From: Strongyloides papillosus
Taxonomy: Eukaryota > Nematoda > Chromadorea > Rhabditida > Strongyloididae
Direction: 5' to 3'
DNA length: 64,000 bases
Assembly: GCA_005656395.1 (NCBI GenBank)
Contig: SRSI01000068.1
Coordinates: 930,001-994,000, forward strand
How positions within the stretch are numbered: position 1 is the stretch's first letter; each line of letters opens with the position of its first letter. Shown here piece after piece: positions 12,201 through 24,600 of this stretch. The position numbers and the translations under genes are program-made. Below the pieces are notes generated by a model, which was not told the origin of the DNA, did no database searches, and was given only the letters and a program-made list of their open reading frames with translations.

Positions 12201-15200
12201 AATTGACTGACATCTTTTTTTGTTGTACAACTTGCTGGATGAATTAATTCGTGATTAGCTTTTAGAGCTACTCTAAGAATAATGAAAATACCAATAAACG
12301 ACAATTCAGTGTATGGTCTTATGATATGTTGATCAACTTTATCAGTAAAACATCTCTGAATGACATTTGCAATGACATTATCACTTGAATTCGGAACACC
12401 AAGAATTAACTCTTTAGGATCAAATCTAGAAATATGCCAAATAACAGATGGTGCTACAATATACAACATAAAAATTCCAACTCCATTCCAATCCAATGGA
12501 TTAACGATTAAGTTTTCATACTGTTCAACAAAATAATTAATCGCCGCTCTCCTCCAATCAACAGTCATTTTAGGGTAAATTTCTTCTCTAAAAAATAAAA
12601 TCACAAACGTCCAATTAGTAAGGTATCCACAATCGAGGGCTCCACATATTTTAATCAGTAACTTAAAATCATGTAAATTATTTGTATAGTATAGAAGCAT
12701 TATTTTTGCTGCATACTCAGGTACTCTATACACAGGTAATTCAATGGATTTAAATTGATGACATTTCTGATTTATGGATGAGATATTTCTTCTCATGCTA
12801 TATTCAGCTGCGAATTGAGGGCTTCCAAAGTAATTACAAATTTTATAAACTAAATCCTTTTGAGTACCAAACCATGACTTCAATTTAATAAGAGCATGTA
12901 AAAGTACACCGAAAACAAATAAATCGTACTCTGCTCGTGTATACTTATTATCAAAAGTAACAGGTTCCCATGTTTTGCCATCTTCACCAAGTAACTGACA
13001 ATCAAGTAATTTCTCGATAATATAAGGATTTGCTTGTAAGTAATCTTTTAGTGGTTTTGATTGTTCTGAATAGATGAATTTCTTACATAGTTGATAATAT
13101 GTTCTATCAAATACCTTTTCCTTTACTAAAAAGAAAGAAAAGAAGTGTTCTGGGTGATCATTTACCAGTGGAATAACATCTTTTTCAAATTGGCATCTAT
13201 CATCAAGATAAAAACTTGCAGATAATTTTGCAATTAAATTCAGTAAAACAGGAACAAAACTTGACGATTTTCGTTCTCTATCACATATGATAAACAAAAC
13301 TTTCTTTATTGCTAGTAAATTATTCAATGTAAGATTTCCGGGACTTGGTGTTATGTTGCGTAACATATCCAGAAATATAGGTGTAACATCATTAATGATA
13401 GTTTCTGATTTGTATAAAGAAGTTATTGCAATATAAAGATCCAAATGTGGTTCATGTAACAAACTCATCTTTGAAAATCTTTCCTGTATGTTACTGATCA
13501 TTTGTTTCTTGTCTATGATGTCATCAATACAAATATTTCTATCTTGGAAAACTTTTTTAACTTTTCTCAATTCTTTTTCTAATATTCCACGAGAAATGTT
13601 ATCAAATTGAAATATTGAATCATGTATAAATGTAACTAATTGTTTGGTGCAGGGACTTATTGTTTCTACACTTTTTGGACCCTCCTTAAATTCATCAATA
13701 ATTACCAATTCAAAAATAACTGTGAGGAACTTTATTTGTGAGGTCCTCAGAGCAATAGCATATGACAAATGAACTTCTTCAATTTCTGGGAATTCAGCTG
13801 CTGTAGCATGTCTCATTAATGCTATTTGCAAATCCTCTAATTCGATTCCAAATGAAAGCCTAATGTTATTGAATGCTTCAGATACATCATTACAATGAAA
13901 TCCACCGACTTTTTGCCAGATATCGTCTAGACGTAACATTTCACATAATGCCCTGTATCGAGATACTTGAGTTTGTGTTGAACTACATGCAGATCCAACA
14001 TTCATTTCTTGTAAAATACTGGCAAACTTTTCAGAACATACTTTTAGTAATGCTTCTTTTTCAAATGGTAAGTTATTATACAAATTCTTGAATATCTTAA
14101 ATCCTAATTGTTGTACCTTGTCAATGGGAGAATAACACCAATCCAGTGAATTGTCAATTAAACTTTTGCATACAACATTATCTATTGACATATCAGGATT
14201 TTTTATAAATATTCTTTCATAAATTTCAAAAATACCAAAATCACATCCAATTCTAATTTCTTTAATTTTATCATAATCAATATGATGAAGCATATATGAA
14301 TAGAAATTAATTAATTCTTTATGCTTATCCATCAAATACCATATTGGAGCAGTTCTTACAACATTATTGTGTAATTCTAAACATCCTTTACTTGTCTTTG
14401 TACTACCATCTCTTATACATTCGAATGAATATGATAAAGTATAAGTAAATAAAGGTAATTTATAGCCATAGCCTTTTGGGGCACCCAATAAGGTATCAAC
14501 AAATGATATAGCCTTATCAAATATACCACATGTTATTGTACTTAGTGAATGTGTATTATCTATTGTTAATAAAGCAATACCTTCACCAAGTAATGATGAA
14601 TCTAAGTAATTATTTTCCTCACATTCATCATCTAATTGTTCCATTAATGCCATATAAATTAAATGTTTTAGAATTACAAACATTAATTTATAGTCTTCCT
14701 TTCTTTTATCTTTATCTACAGAGGCACTGAGAATAACGAAAATCGCATTTCTAAATGTAAATCTAACTTTAGCATCCATTGTCTTTTTAATTTCTTTTAT
14801 ATCGTTCTTATCAAATTTTTCTCTTATTACCTTTAGTGCATTCTTAGACATTCTTGAAAATGCTTCTAAATTAGGTAAAGGATAGTCTTTTACTTGAATT
14901 GCTACAGTAACAAGCTTCCTACACAAAACTAATGCGTAAGGAAGACTTTTGTCAAACAACATATGTGGAGCTTTTGATCCTTTCTCATCAGTTTTATTAT
15001 ATGACAAATAAGATTTCACCAATTTACCACAAACATTTACAATTGACTGAATAGATATTTGACAGACCACTGGTTCATTCGTTCGAATGCTACTCAAAAG
15101 TCTTTCACTACTCGAAAGAATACCCATACTTTCTGCCACTTCGACAGCTTTTTTCAGTGTTTCTGAATTTCGTTGACATTCAATATTAAGGTAGACATCT

Positions 15201-18189
15201 TCACAGGTACCATTAAGACTTGTCGAGAATGGATAATCATCCCAATAATTATTTAACAACATAATCCCTAGTCTTGCGACTTCTCTTATAGCGAATAAAG
15301 CTTGTTTTGTATTATCACTAGGAGTAAGTGCTGGTGACATCAAATCATGCATAACCTCAATGAAGCTTATCCCATCTTGGAAGTCAAAATTAAACAAGTA
15401 TGAGGTTTTAAATGAACTGAAATCAATTGCATGGGTATGTGATGAATTTGAATTAATTGATGTATTTCGTTGTTTCCAACCAGCTTTCATAGCTATAAGC
15501 CACAGACTGTAGCATTTAGCATTATTTGTATAACTACAACTGAATGATGACAGTGTTTCTGCTACAGGTTCTCTTGTTCCTGGTAACTTTTCTGCATTAT
15601 AAAGTTTTAAAAGCACCAAGTACATTGTATGGAAATAGTCTTTCAAAAGCGAGCTAACAACTTCTGACAAAATACTATCAGATGTTTGGCGAGAGACAGT
15701 CTTCAAAATAGAGAGGTAGAAATTATTGTCTCCAACAGAAAAGATGTTTTCAATGGCAAATTTGACTATTGGTAAAAGGTGGGGAGATAAGATTAATTCA
15801 TATTGCGTATGTCTTTTATCAGGAGGGATAGTTGTGTAAACTTTTGATGATGGTCGGAATAATTTCTCGAATCCTTGTAATACAACGAGACTTACCAAGT
15901 CTCTGCTTCTTGTTGAGAGGGTTGAAATATTTTTATGTAAGTATTTAACTATATGGCTAGTTACAGTGAAAAATGTTTTTTCGTGATCAATAAATTTAAG
16001 AATTAAATGTCCAATATTCCTTTCATGCATCATATTTGTAAGTATAGAATTAAAGTTTCTCTTTAAAAGGTACTCCACGAATCCATCTCCAATGTTCATT
16101 GTAAAAATAGAAACAAAATTCTCAACAGTTATAATATCCTCATCCTGCATCTGTTCTGTGTAAATCTTTTGAATTGTCAAAATATACTGTTTCGCTAATC
16201 TTATGTATTCTAAGCAATTTAAAACACGAATAAAAAGTTCCTCGATTATTTCATGTTCATTTGTAATCCCTTCTGACTCCGTTATTTGTGCTGTCTCAAA
16301 AAGACCTTTCATTATAGTGTAACTACTATCAACAATACTTCTAACAAAAATCCTTATATCAATTATTTGGAAATTAAAATATTTTTGATGAAGACAATCA
16401 ATTGATATCTCATCTATTTTAGCATGATTTTCAGGACTAGCTGTTGGCTTCAACTCTGGTTCTTCTAACTTCAGAAAGCTATTACTAACATGTTGAAGAT
16501 TAACTGGTTGATATTCACTATTTCCCTGATTTTTTAATTTGGCAAGTTCAGTCTTAGCAAATGGAATAACAAAATCTTGTATATATCCTAATTTATGAAC
16601 TAAACATTCTAACAATTCGAAGAAATGTTTTCTAACAGGTTTTTTTTCTTTCTCCTCAATAATCAATCCAATTTCGACCAACCTTTTAATGAATATGATA
16701 TATCCATTAGAATTTGTGTTAAAACACCTTACATCATGAATCTGCTTGATAACATGACAACAAGCCATATTAAACAACTCATAATTAAAATGGCTGCTAA
16801 CACTAGTAAGAACATCAAGTTGCATTCTAATGCCATTGTTGTATAAACTTTCGCGCTCCGTGTAACGACACCCAACAATGTGGCTTTCATAAAACAGTTC
16901 TGGTAACAATTTCATCATTGATTTTAAAAAACTTTTATTTGCAAAAAATACTTTCATATTTTGTATTATGTCAATTCTATCTGGTAAAACTTCAAAAAGT
17001 GAATTGTCAAACAGATTTCTAAATGCACACAAGAACCTTTTACCCAGGTCAATTTTATTTGAATAATTCTAAAAAGGTTAGTTTATAATGTTGAATTTTC
17101 AAAAACTTACTTTAAATGTCTGTTCAGCAACTCTCCCCAGAAAGCAAAGACACCTTATCTGTGCAGAAAAAACTGCATTTATCGTCACATCATCAAGTTT
17201 ATCCTTAATATCTTTCGAAAGATAAACTGTACAAAATGCCAAAATCGAATCGCAAAGGTTTATAAAACTTGTAGATGGTTCTCTATTTTGAGACGACTCT
17301 GTTGTGAAATAAATAAGTAGTAATGATGGAAGTTCTCCCAATACCTTGATACTCTTTTCAGCAAGAGGATATAACTTCATTACAGCTTTTTTGTTGTTAC
17401 CACCAGCACTTCTTTGATCACTATTTCTATATCGTACTTTATCTTTGTCAAAAGCAACATCTTTTTCAAGATACAGCAGGGAAATAAGTTCTTTAAGTGC
17501 CTGTTCATCATTGTCATTGAAATAAATTTCTTTCCTTGATAACTTTAAATGGGCATTTTCAAAATCAACCTTAATTTGCTTGTGCAGTAAATCATTTGTA
17601 ATGCCCTGATATATCAATGTAAAATCACAAACAAGACTGTGCATGTAATTTGTTGGTTTAACTTTCGGGTTCTTCAGGATATCTTTCACAATTGAAATAG
17701 CCTGAACTGCCATATGTTCATTATTTTTCAGAATAATAAACACCAATGCACATTCTATTCCTTGCCAATTTGCAATAAGTCTATCAGAAATTTGAAGCCT
17801 TGCGAGGGCCTTTAAGCATATATCGTATAATTTGTTTACTGGATTATCAGATTTATGCCTAACATCAGTACACTCCAATTTTTTTAGTATAAATTTTATA
17901 TATTCTCCTATTATTGGATCATTTTGAGAGTTTCCTTGATATTGTAAATGATCTATTATACTAATAACTTCCTAAAACATATAAGAAAACATACAAATAA
18001 TGCACAACTCACCTCAAATTTTTTGATAAATATATGATCATAATCAAGAGATACATTACAATATGTTTCAATGAAATCTCTTATTGCAACCATTTGTTTA
18101 TTTGGATTTTGTGCAGGATTTGCCGGAACGTGCGGAATTGAATCATCTCGCATAGGATGGACCCCCATAACATTCTGCCGATGCATCAT
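6221..18189 (-). CDS. trr-1: TRRAP / TRR-1, PIKK-family pseudokinase scaffold of histone acetyltransferase complexes (C-terminal frame breaks)
   Basis: Giant scaffold of NuA4/SAGA-type acetyltransferase complexes. Exons: 18013-18189 (start MMHRQN; an in-frame TAA lies just upstream), 17111-17971, and a last exon from 17068 to TAA at 6223-6221; both introns are about 40 nt with good splice sites. About 3960 codons in all, close to other TRRAPs (about 3900-4060). The middle, 17032-9203, is a clean 2609-codon HEAT/FAT-type helical ORF. Near the C-terminus IRLTPNIESYI and FIAFARCFG match the TRRAP pseudokinase, which lacks catalytic motifs. The FATC ends in SDHPWY, like the DPAWHPWL end of human TRRAP. 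Six single-base frame breaks are inferred, all 3' of 9.25 kb: T run 9236-9240, near 8285, 7714-7716, 7658-7662, near 6415, 6377-6379. Conserved coding in every frame segment argues for sequence error rather than gene death. Confidence 0.93.
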
Positions 18190-18745
18190 TTGGCTTTACT
18201 ATATTGAAAAACACTATTTCAAAGAAAAAAATGATGAATCTTTGATACAATTAGTATATTAAAATGAATAATGATACAAATTTTAATAATACAAGAGGGA
18301 TTAACCTTTTTTACTGTTCTTAAAAATGCGCGAAGTCTCAAGGCGATCTGTCTAAGACCACCTTTGGAACAAAGTCTTGGAAAAATTTGAAATTTATTTT
18401 TTTAGTAGTACGAAGAGGAGTTGAAATATGGTGGTTATCTAATCATTTTAAAGCTTAATAAAGTAAAATTTAATAACACACACAAAACTACATATGCATA
18501 TTTTTTCAATAAAATTTAAATTGTGTTCTATATGGAGAAAATAAAACACGGTAAAGTATAGTAGTACAACCAAAATTAAATGCTTTAAAGTCAAGTGAAA
18601 CTGAAAACAAGGAGCTAATTATAATTACAACTTACAATTAACCTTAATACACATTTATAAAAAACATAACCAGAAATTATGCACTTATTTATTAGTCTTA
18701 ATTAAATAAAACAGAAAATTACAGAGATCTATAAAAACATAAAAA
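18190..18745. other. Spacer between LEM-2 and TRRAP with a GC-richer hairpin
   Basis: Between the 3' end of lem-2 and the start of TRRAP, both minus strand. It must hold the lem-2 3' UTR (AATAAA-type signal on the minus strand near 18687-18692) and the TRRAP promoter. A GC-richer island at about 18325-18380 contains a hairpin, listed separately. No ORF. Confidence 0.5.
18354..18378. other. Hairpin in GC-richer island upstream of TRRAP
   Basis: AAGA (18354-18357), bulge CCAC, CTTTG (18362-18366), loop GAA, CAAAG (18370-18374), TCTT (18375-18378): nine base pairs around one bulge. The surrounding 50 bases are richer in GC than the flanks. It may be a promoter or 5' UTR structure or a small RNA; I could not match it to tRNA, 5S, U snRNA or SL RNA. 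Confidence 0.35.
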
Positions 18746-20314
18746 TTAAACATTGAATCTTTGATTGTACTTTGTCTCCTCAAGAAACTTGCAATTTAGC
18801 AAATCACCGTTAAACCAATGTGAATGAAGTAAGTGAAATACCTTATTAGCCTCTTCGTTATCCCTCAGCTTCATATACAATACAACATCCTTCGTATCTG
18901 TCATGATTTGCATATCCAAAATTTTGTAAGGTATACATCTCACACGAATATCATTCATAATTTCTTGATTTTTACCATTAGCATTCTTCAAACTTATACC
19001 ACGAACCTTTAAGCAGTTAGCAAGTCCATGACGAGGAAGATTAACCCCGTTCGAGGTTCCAACGGCACTTCCTTGCCATTTATCACGTAAAGGTGTTGTC
19101 CAGAAATAGACTTTTGTTTCAACGCCATCATAGTCATGAATTTCATAGCGTATATTAATTTCGGTATCAAGTAGATAATTTAAGGCGCTTTCAAAGATTC
19201 TTTTATCCTTTTTCGTTCTAAGCATTTTAGGAAAGATTTCATCGAACAGCTCGTATTCAGGTACTCCAACAGATTTAATAGAACTTATAGATGTTAAGTA
19301 ACCAGTAATCTTTTCTGCTGTATCTGCTACCTGTTTAGCTTCCTTGAATTTTTTGTTTCTATAGAATTTAATACCAAGGAATGTTGAAGTTATTAATACG
19401 ACTACCAAGCCAATCATAAAGACAGGGAAAACAGCATAGTTGAAGACAAATGAAAATGTATTATAGCACGAGGTAACAATAATATCCTTTTGACGATTAA
19501 CATCAATATCCAACTCCAAAATGATAATTAAAGTTATTATAGAAACAATAAGCCAAAATAGGTATCTAAAGTATTTACTAACAGTAGTTTTTATCCTGTT
19601 ATAGCCTTTGTCAGCATCTCTTCCATAAGCGCTATCAACAAAACGCCGTCTCTCGCTTCCTGGATAGTTGTTTCTATTACTGAGAGTTTGTTGTGTACTT
19701 TTCAAATCACGATTATGCAACATACTTTCACCAGGGGTATGTCTTGAACGTACTTCTGGCTCATACAAACTACTTACTTTTTGACCTCTTTGATTTTGAT
19801 ATAGAAGTGAAGTGTTGGGAGACCTAAATGACGATTCACTAGGTTGTCTATAGGAAGAGGTAGAAATCTCCCTTGGAATAGAAATAGGATCATTTCTAGA
19901 GAATTCTTTCAACATTTCTAGCTGTTTCAAAATATCACTCTTTGGTGCAGTTGTCCTGGATGGTGACTTTGAATTCGTTCTTGTTGTGTTTGCTTGATAT
20001 TTGCTCCCCATCTCCCTAGCGAGTAGAGGACTACTACTTGGAACAGTCCTAGATGTGTTCATACTACTATTACTGGTTACAATTGGTTTAGATATAGGAG
20101 TCCTCTCAGTGATAATAACTTTTCTTGGTGGACTTTTATGGGTAGTTGAGACGATATTAGTTTTCCCATTTCCAATAGTAGGTCGTCTCTCCTTCCTAAG
20201 CTTTAAAAGCTTCTTTTCTAATACAGGTCTCGTGGATTGAGTAATAGGTGCAACAATACCAAAACTAGCCAATTCGTTTTTTAAATCTTCTTTACTTAAT
20301 CTAGAGGGATCCAT
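18746..20314 (-). CDS. lem-2: LEM-2, inner nuclear membrane protein (LEM / MAN1 family)
   Basis: Single-exon gene, 522 aa. The N-terminus is a LEM-type helix-turn-helix (SRLSKEDLKNELASFG, residues about 3-45) that binds BAF and chromatin. A Ser/Arg-rich nucleoplasmic linker follows (to about 245), then two transmembrane segments (YLFWLIVSIITLIIIL and VFPVFMIGLVVVLI) and the conserved MAN1/Src1 C-terminal domain with WQGSAVGTSNGVNLPRHGLA and CLKVRGI. Length matches nematode LEM-2 (about 500 aa). A TTCCAG acceptor about 31 nt upstream of the ATG (minus strand, exon edge 20346) suggests a 5' UTR intron or a trans-splice site. Acts in nuclear envelope structure. No frame breaks. Confidence 0.92.
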   Translation of the reverse strand: MDPSRLSKEDLKNELASFGIVAPITQSTRPVLEKKLLKLRKERRPTIGNGKTNIVSTTHKSPPRKVIITERTPISKPIVTSNSSMNTSRTVPSSSPLLAREMGSKYQANTTRTNSKSPSRTTAPKSDILKQLEMLKEFSRNDPISIPREISTSSYRQPSESSFRSPNTSLLYQNQRGQKVSSLYEPEVRSRHTPGESMLHNRDLKSTQQTLSNRNNYPGSERRRFVDSAYGRDADKGYNRIKTTVSKYFRYLFWLIVSIITLIIILELDIDVNRQKDIIVTSCYNTFSFVFNYAVFPVFMIGLVVVLITSTFLGIKFYRNKKFKEAKQVADTAEKITGYLTSISSIKSVGVPEYELFDEIFPKMLRTKKDKRIFESALNYLLDTEINIRYEIHDYDGVETKVYFWTTPLRDKWQGSAVGTSNGVNLPRHGLANCLKVRGISLKNANGKNQEIMNDIRVRCIPYKILDMQIMTDTKDVVLYMKLRDNEEANKVFHLLHSHWFNGDLLNCKFLEETKYNQRFNV

Positions 20315-20760
20315 TATATTCAGATTGTAAATTAATCAATGGAAACCTGGAACAAAAAAAGACATTAAAAGGTAAAAAAATCGAAATCAATGTCTGATGA
20401 CGAAAAACAAAGTTATGTGGTGCTTTTGTTTCGCGCCAGTAATCGCTGTAGGAAACATATCTTGGAAAGAAGACTATTAGTAAGGTGATAAAAGGTGATC
20501 AGGACAAAAAACAACAAATACACTGGTGAGTAATAATTACGTGCATAGTCATATGTTTTTTTAACCAAAATTTTGATAAATAACAGATAAGAATAAGAGT
20601 CGTTTTTTTAAAAATTTCTGTGTAAGAATTTCTCTAGTGTTTATACAATGGGTAGATAGAAGTATCTCACTTGATGAGGTAAAAAAAGTAATTCACTTTT
20701 TCTTAAAATATTGATTATTACTACTAAGTTATAAATTTTATATTTCCGAGAAATCACAAC
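20315..20760. other. Divergent promoter region between lem-2 and the FBXO30/40-like gene
   Basis: 446 bases separating two divergent housekeeping genes. No ORF. It includes a probable splice acceptor for the lem-2 5' UTR (minus strand, 20347-20348) and a slightly GC-richer stretch near 20430-20470. Confidence 0.5.
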
Positions 20761-23700
20761 ATGGAGGAGAGTACCGAAGATGATGAGTATTTTTCTCTTA
20801 CCTCATGCCTTATTTGTCCTAGTCCTCTGAGTAAATGCAAGTATTGTAATGTTTCATTAAATGAGTGTAAACTTGAAGACCATTACACAATTTGTCAAAA
20901 CGTAAGATATATTTTAATTTTTATTTTATAAACCGTTTATTTTGGTATCCAACTGAGTGTATTAATAAAACATCTGGGTGTACAAAAACAATCCCAAGAA
21001 ATAAATTACGTAACCATCTACTGCGTTGCCCGGCCTCTATTATCGTTTGCCAGGCCCAATGGAATCGGCAATGTTTATCTAGTGAGGCCAAAAAAGCATT
21101 AAAAAAATATGCCAGATATGAGAGAGAAGATGAGATAAAGATTGACCTGTCAAATGCCATTGATATTATTGCTGCCCAGCTGGATCAACAGTTAATTGAA
21201 GAGTACTTTTTAGTACCTAGAAAAGATAGGGTCAACTTTAGAGACTTCTTCAATCCTATCAACCCTCCATTGCCTTTAAAGTTAAAAATTCGGGACACAA
21301 CTGTTGATAACAAGGACAAAAGTGGCGCCACCAAATTACTGATTCACGACAGCAGTGATGATGAAAAAGAAGAAAAATTAAAGGCAAGAAAGAAAAAAAA
21401 GACTCCTTATGAGAATTGTTACTTATGTAAACTAGACCCAACTGCTCAACACCTACATGTTCTTGGAAATCAAAATACAGCTAATAATGATGAGGATAAT
21501 AAAGACAATAAAGAGGTAAATGATGTTGCAAAAAAAATACTAGAACCTTTTTATGAATCAAATAATTTATACGTAAGTTTAACCGATGAAAAAAGTTGTC
21601 TACTTTATTTAAATAATTAAATATGACAAAAATACCATACCTACTAAGGTATTTTTAATATTTAAAAAAATAAATTTAATACGTACAACGGATAGTAGTA
21701 AGAGTTATTACAAAACGTTTAGGAATTATATTATCAAATCGTAGATAATTGTGAAGTAGAAAGATTATTATTAACATGAATGACTTTCTTATAATGCGTC
21801 ACTGAAATCAGTTGGACCTTCTGCGTTAGCAACAGCAGCTTTAAGAGTTGATTCCTCTTCAATCTCACGGAAACGTTGTCTCGAGTCAATGTCGAATTTG
21901 GATAACAATGAAAACATTCTTTCAGGGTCGGCAACGCCGGTAGGTACCTCTACATTCCCTATCTTTGGTATTACTTCACCGATAAGATTAATACCTTCCG
22001 CAATAGATGAAGAAGGTGATGCCCCACGTGAAGTTTGTGGTGTAGTTCTGCAAGATGTATCCGGAGTTCTTCCGAAGAACTCGTATAATGATCTCTTCCA
22101 CAATTTTACTTGCGAATCCCACGATCTACGTGAGTAATTGATAAATTTATTTGGAGTTCTGGGATGAATTCCTTTAACGCGTTCACTTTTTGATATAGCC
22201 TGTAGATATTCCGCATAAACTGGTTTTTCTTTAGCTTTTTCTATTTCTTTCGTTCTTCTTATAAGTATCTCAGGATCTTTGCACCAACCAAGTTTTGGTT
22301 CAACCCACCCGTCTTTTGTTTTAATTTCAATTGTTGAGGACATCCCTTCCGTATCACTATCTTTACGACCTCTACTAGGAGTATTAGCAGTAGAACAAGC
22401 CTTCTTTCTTGGTGATGAGCGTTTTCTAGGAATGCTTGATGAACCTTCATAATCAGACATAACTGACGATGAGCGAGAACTGTCCATACGTCTTTTTCTA
22501 CTAACCTCAAGCCCTTTCTCTTTTTGAACACGCGATCTCATATATCTTGGTGTAGTTACGGTAGTTTTCTGAGGAGCAACTTGCTTTCTAGACCTTGAAG
22601 AAGCAACTGTTATGGATTCATTTGAAGCTTCCTCATCTCTAACCAAATTGCAATTCTCAGCAGCTCGCTCTTCTTCACAAATCTCGACCCATGATTTCTT
22701 CATAAATAATTCAGATTCCATTTTCATAATCTCGAAAGGATCTTGTGAATTAACTGTTACACTTTCAGATAAAGTTCTTGTTGTTACGCACTTTTTTGGT
22801 GATTTAGTTACAGGACCACCATGTTCCATATTCGAAGCAGCTCTTTTTCTGGGACTCATAGCATTAAAAAATTATTAGATAAAATCTATAATAAATAAAT
22901 ATTTAAACTACTTAAAGAAATCTTTTGATTATAAAATGATGCGACCGAGTACTAAATACCGGGAAAAGTGAAATAATAGCGTGACCTTAAAAACTCCATC
23001 CTCTAATGATATGTAATGCCAGTAAATATAGTGGAAAAAATTTAAACACTTGATGATCTCAACTGCAAATACTCAATACACTACGAATATGTCGCTTATA
23101 ATTTATCATATATTAAAGTATTTTTAATGAGAAGTACAATAATTTTACTTGTGCCATATAAGGTACTTGAATAAAAATAATTAAGTATACAAAAAAAAAG
23201 TAAAAAAAATTATCCTAAACACTCTGAGACAAGGATGATTATTCCTAATGACAAAGAGATAATCTATTCTCTTACTAATAACAACATACCTTTAATGACA
23301 CAAAAAACAATACCGTGAAACCTCGTAGTGGCCAGGAAATTTTACAAAAATGTTAAAAATAATTTACCTACGCATTTTGTAAAAACATGTGTGTGGTGGG
23401 CGTAGCAATCTATTTTGGAATTTTAGGCGCTATAAATAAACTTACCAACTTCCACTTTCTTTTGATTCCGTGTAGGACTAGAGAATTAAGCTCATACATT
23501 CATGTCATTTTTTATAAGTTTAAAAAATACCTTAAAGGAATAGATTATTTTATTTGAGAAAAGTCATTGCCGTTTAACAGAGATATTTTTTTGATGAATT
23601 TTTTCTTTAGGAGATAAGAACTGTGCATAAATGGCTTTAAGAAGTAATGACGGTGTTTCGGACTTTGAGATTTTTTGATTTTCAACATTCACTTAGTCTT

Positions 23701-24600
23701 ACTGTCACCGCATAATTATTTTTTATTACAACCAAAACTTATAAAAAGAGTTGTTAAAAAATGTGTGTGTGATTTTTTTAAAAGAAATCTATATAATTCA
23801 TCAAAGAAATAATTGTTAAATAAATTTGCAGATTGATTTGTCAATTAAACCGTACCCAGCACTTTTTATAAAAGGAGAAAATTTAGAATGTATAAGAAAA
23901 GGACAGTCTCTCTATCCAATACGTTGTGGAAATGTTCACCACAGATTGGAACACGAAGACCACTGCTTTTATCACGATGAAGTCCAAACTCCACTGATGG
24001 AAGGGATGGTTATAAAACGTTGTGTAAATTATGAGAAAGGATGTGAATTTTATGTACCCATAAAATATCCAAATAATGGCTTTTTTGCTTTTAACGATCA
24101 TTTACAATCTTTTGTTTACCGACCTATTTTTAATAATGATGTTACTAATTCCAGTTTGCATGCTGAAGATTGTTCTGATGAAAGAGACTTCTCTGACTAT
24201 CTTATAGATATAATTCCTCTACTTACAAAGTATTTGGATTCTGCTGATTTGAATTGTTTATCAGCAACAAATAGAAGTTTAAATTACCATTTGTCAAGTT
24301 GGTTTAAGAATGAAAGAGTTGTTCATTTAGTCGATAGGAAGTGGATTAAAAAGGGTGAAAGAAAATGGGAACCTGGACCGTTTGTAAGTTCTTAACTATT
24401 TTACTTTAACATTTTCTGGTTACTTTAAGGAAAGAAAGTTTTCAAAAGTTCAGAAAAGGTTTGGATTTTGCTCTGATCCAAAAATTATTGGTCCGTTAAT
24501 TGACCATTCACAAAAATGCCCTTTTAACGTTCCAGTAATTTATGGAAATCAAAGAGTGTCTACTTTAATATCTGAACTTCATGATAATTCTAATAATTAA
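20761..24600 (+). CDS. FBXO30/FBXO40-like F-box protein with TRAF-type zinc finger
   Basis: Likely SCF ubiquitin-ligase substrate receptor. Four exons, all phase 0: 20761-20901, 20958-21572, 23832-24383, 24430-24600 (about 493 aa). Exons 1-2 give an N-terminal Cys/His zinc-finger region; CINKTSGCTKTIPRNKL, HLLRCPASIIVC and QWNRQCLS match the FBXO30/40 TRAF-like finger. Exon 3 holds the second conserved region (CGNVHHRLEHEDHC ... RCVNYEKGCEFYVP, HLQSFVYRP) and the F-box-like stretch (LIDIIPLLTKYLDSADLNCLSATN). Exon 4 gives the terminal block with RFGFCSDPK and HSQKCPFNV, as in FBXO30/40. Intron 2 (21573-23831) carries SLBP on the other strand. The intron 1 acceptor (AACTGAG) is weak but is the only AG that keeps frame. 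AATAAA at 24759-24764. Confidence 0.82.
21789..22859 (-). CDS. cdl-1: Histone stem-loop (hairpin) binding protein SLBP
   Basis: Binds the 3' stem-loop of replication-dependent histone mRNAs for their processing and translation. Single exon, 356 aa. The RNA-binding domain lies at about residues 200-275 and contains EYLQAISKSERVKGIHPRTP, NKFINYSRRSWDSQVKLWKR, matching the invariant HPxTPNKxxxYSRRSWDxQIKLWK core. The N-terminal half is basic and Ser-rich (NLS-like RKRRMDSSRSS); the C-terminus is acidic and disordered. The gene lies entirely inside intron 2 of the FBXO30/40-like gene, in antisense orientation. Its promoter (22860 onward) is therefore intronic sequence of the host gene. No frame breaks. 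Confidence 0.95.
   Translation of the reverse strand: MSPRKRAASNMEHGGPVTKSPKKCVTTRTLSESVTVNSQDPFEIMKMESELFMKKSWVEICEEERAAENCNLVRDEEASNESITVASSRSRKQVAPQKTTVTTPRYMRSRVQKEKGLEVSRKRRMDSSRSSSVMSDYEGSSSIPRKRSSPRKKACSTANTPSRGRKDSDTEGMSSTIEIKTKDGWVEPKLGWCKDPEILIRRTKEIEKAKEKPVYAEYLQAISKSERVKGIHPRTPNKFINYSRRSWDSQVKLWKRSLYEFFGRTPDTSCRTTPQTSRGASPSSSIAEGINLIGEVIPKIGNVEVPTGVADPERMFSLLSKFDIDSRQRFREIEEESTLKAAVANAEGPTDFSDAL
22860..23831. other. SLBP promoter and remaining host intron, with a + strand TATA-like element
   Basis: Intronic sequence of the FBXO30/40-like gene upstream of SLBP. Around 23390-23480 it is GC-richer: GTGGTGGGCGTAGC is followed by GCGCTATAAATAAA on the + strand, which looks like a TATA promoter pointing toward exon 3. 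It could drive a short isoform or a noncoding RNA; nothing shows it is used. No ORF. Confidence 0.35.

Noticed and set aside
18325..18380. SL RNA or U snRNA
   Set aside because: No Sm-type AATTTTTGG site in the right place and no match to SL exon or U-RNA core sequences.
20892..20957. Open reading through intron 1 of the FBXO30/40-like gene (a start near 20892)
   Set aside because: That frame differs from the ATG at 20761, and splicing 20902-20957 restores the zinc-finger frame, so it is read as an intron.
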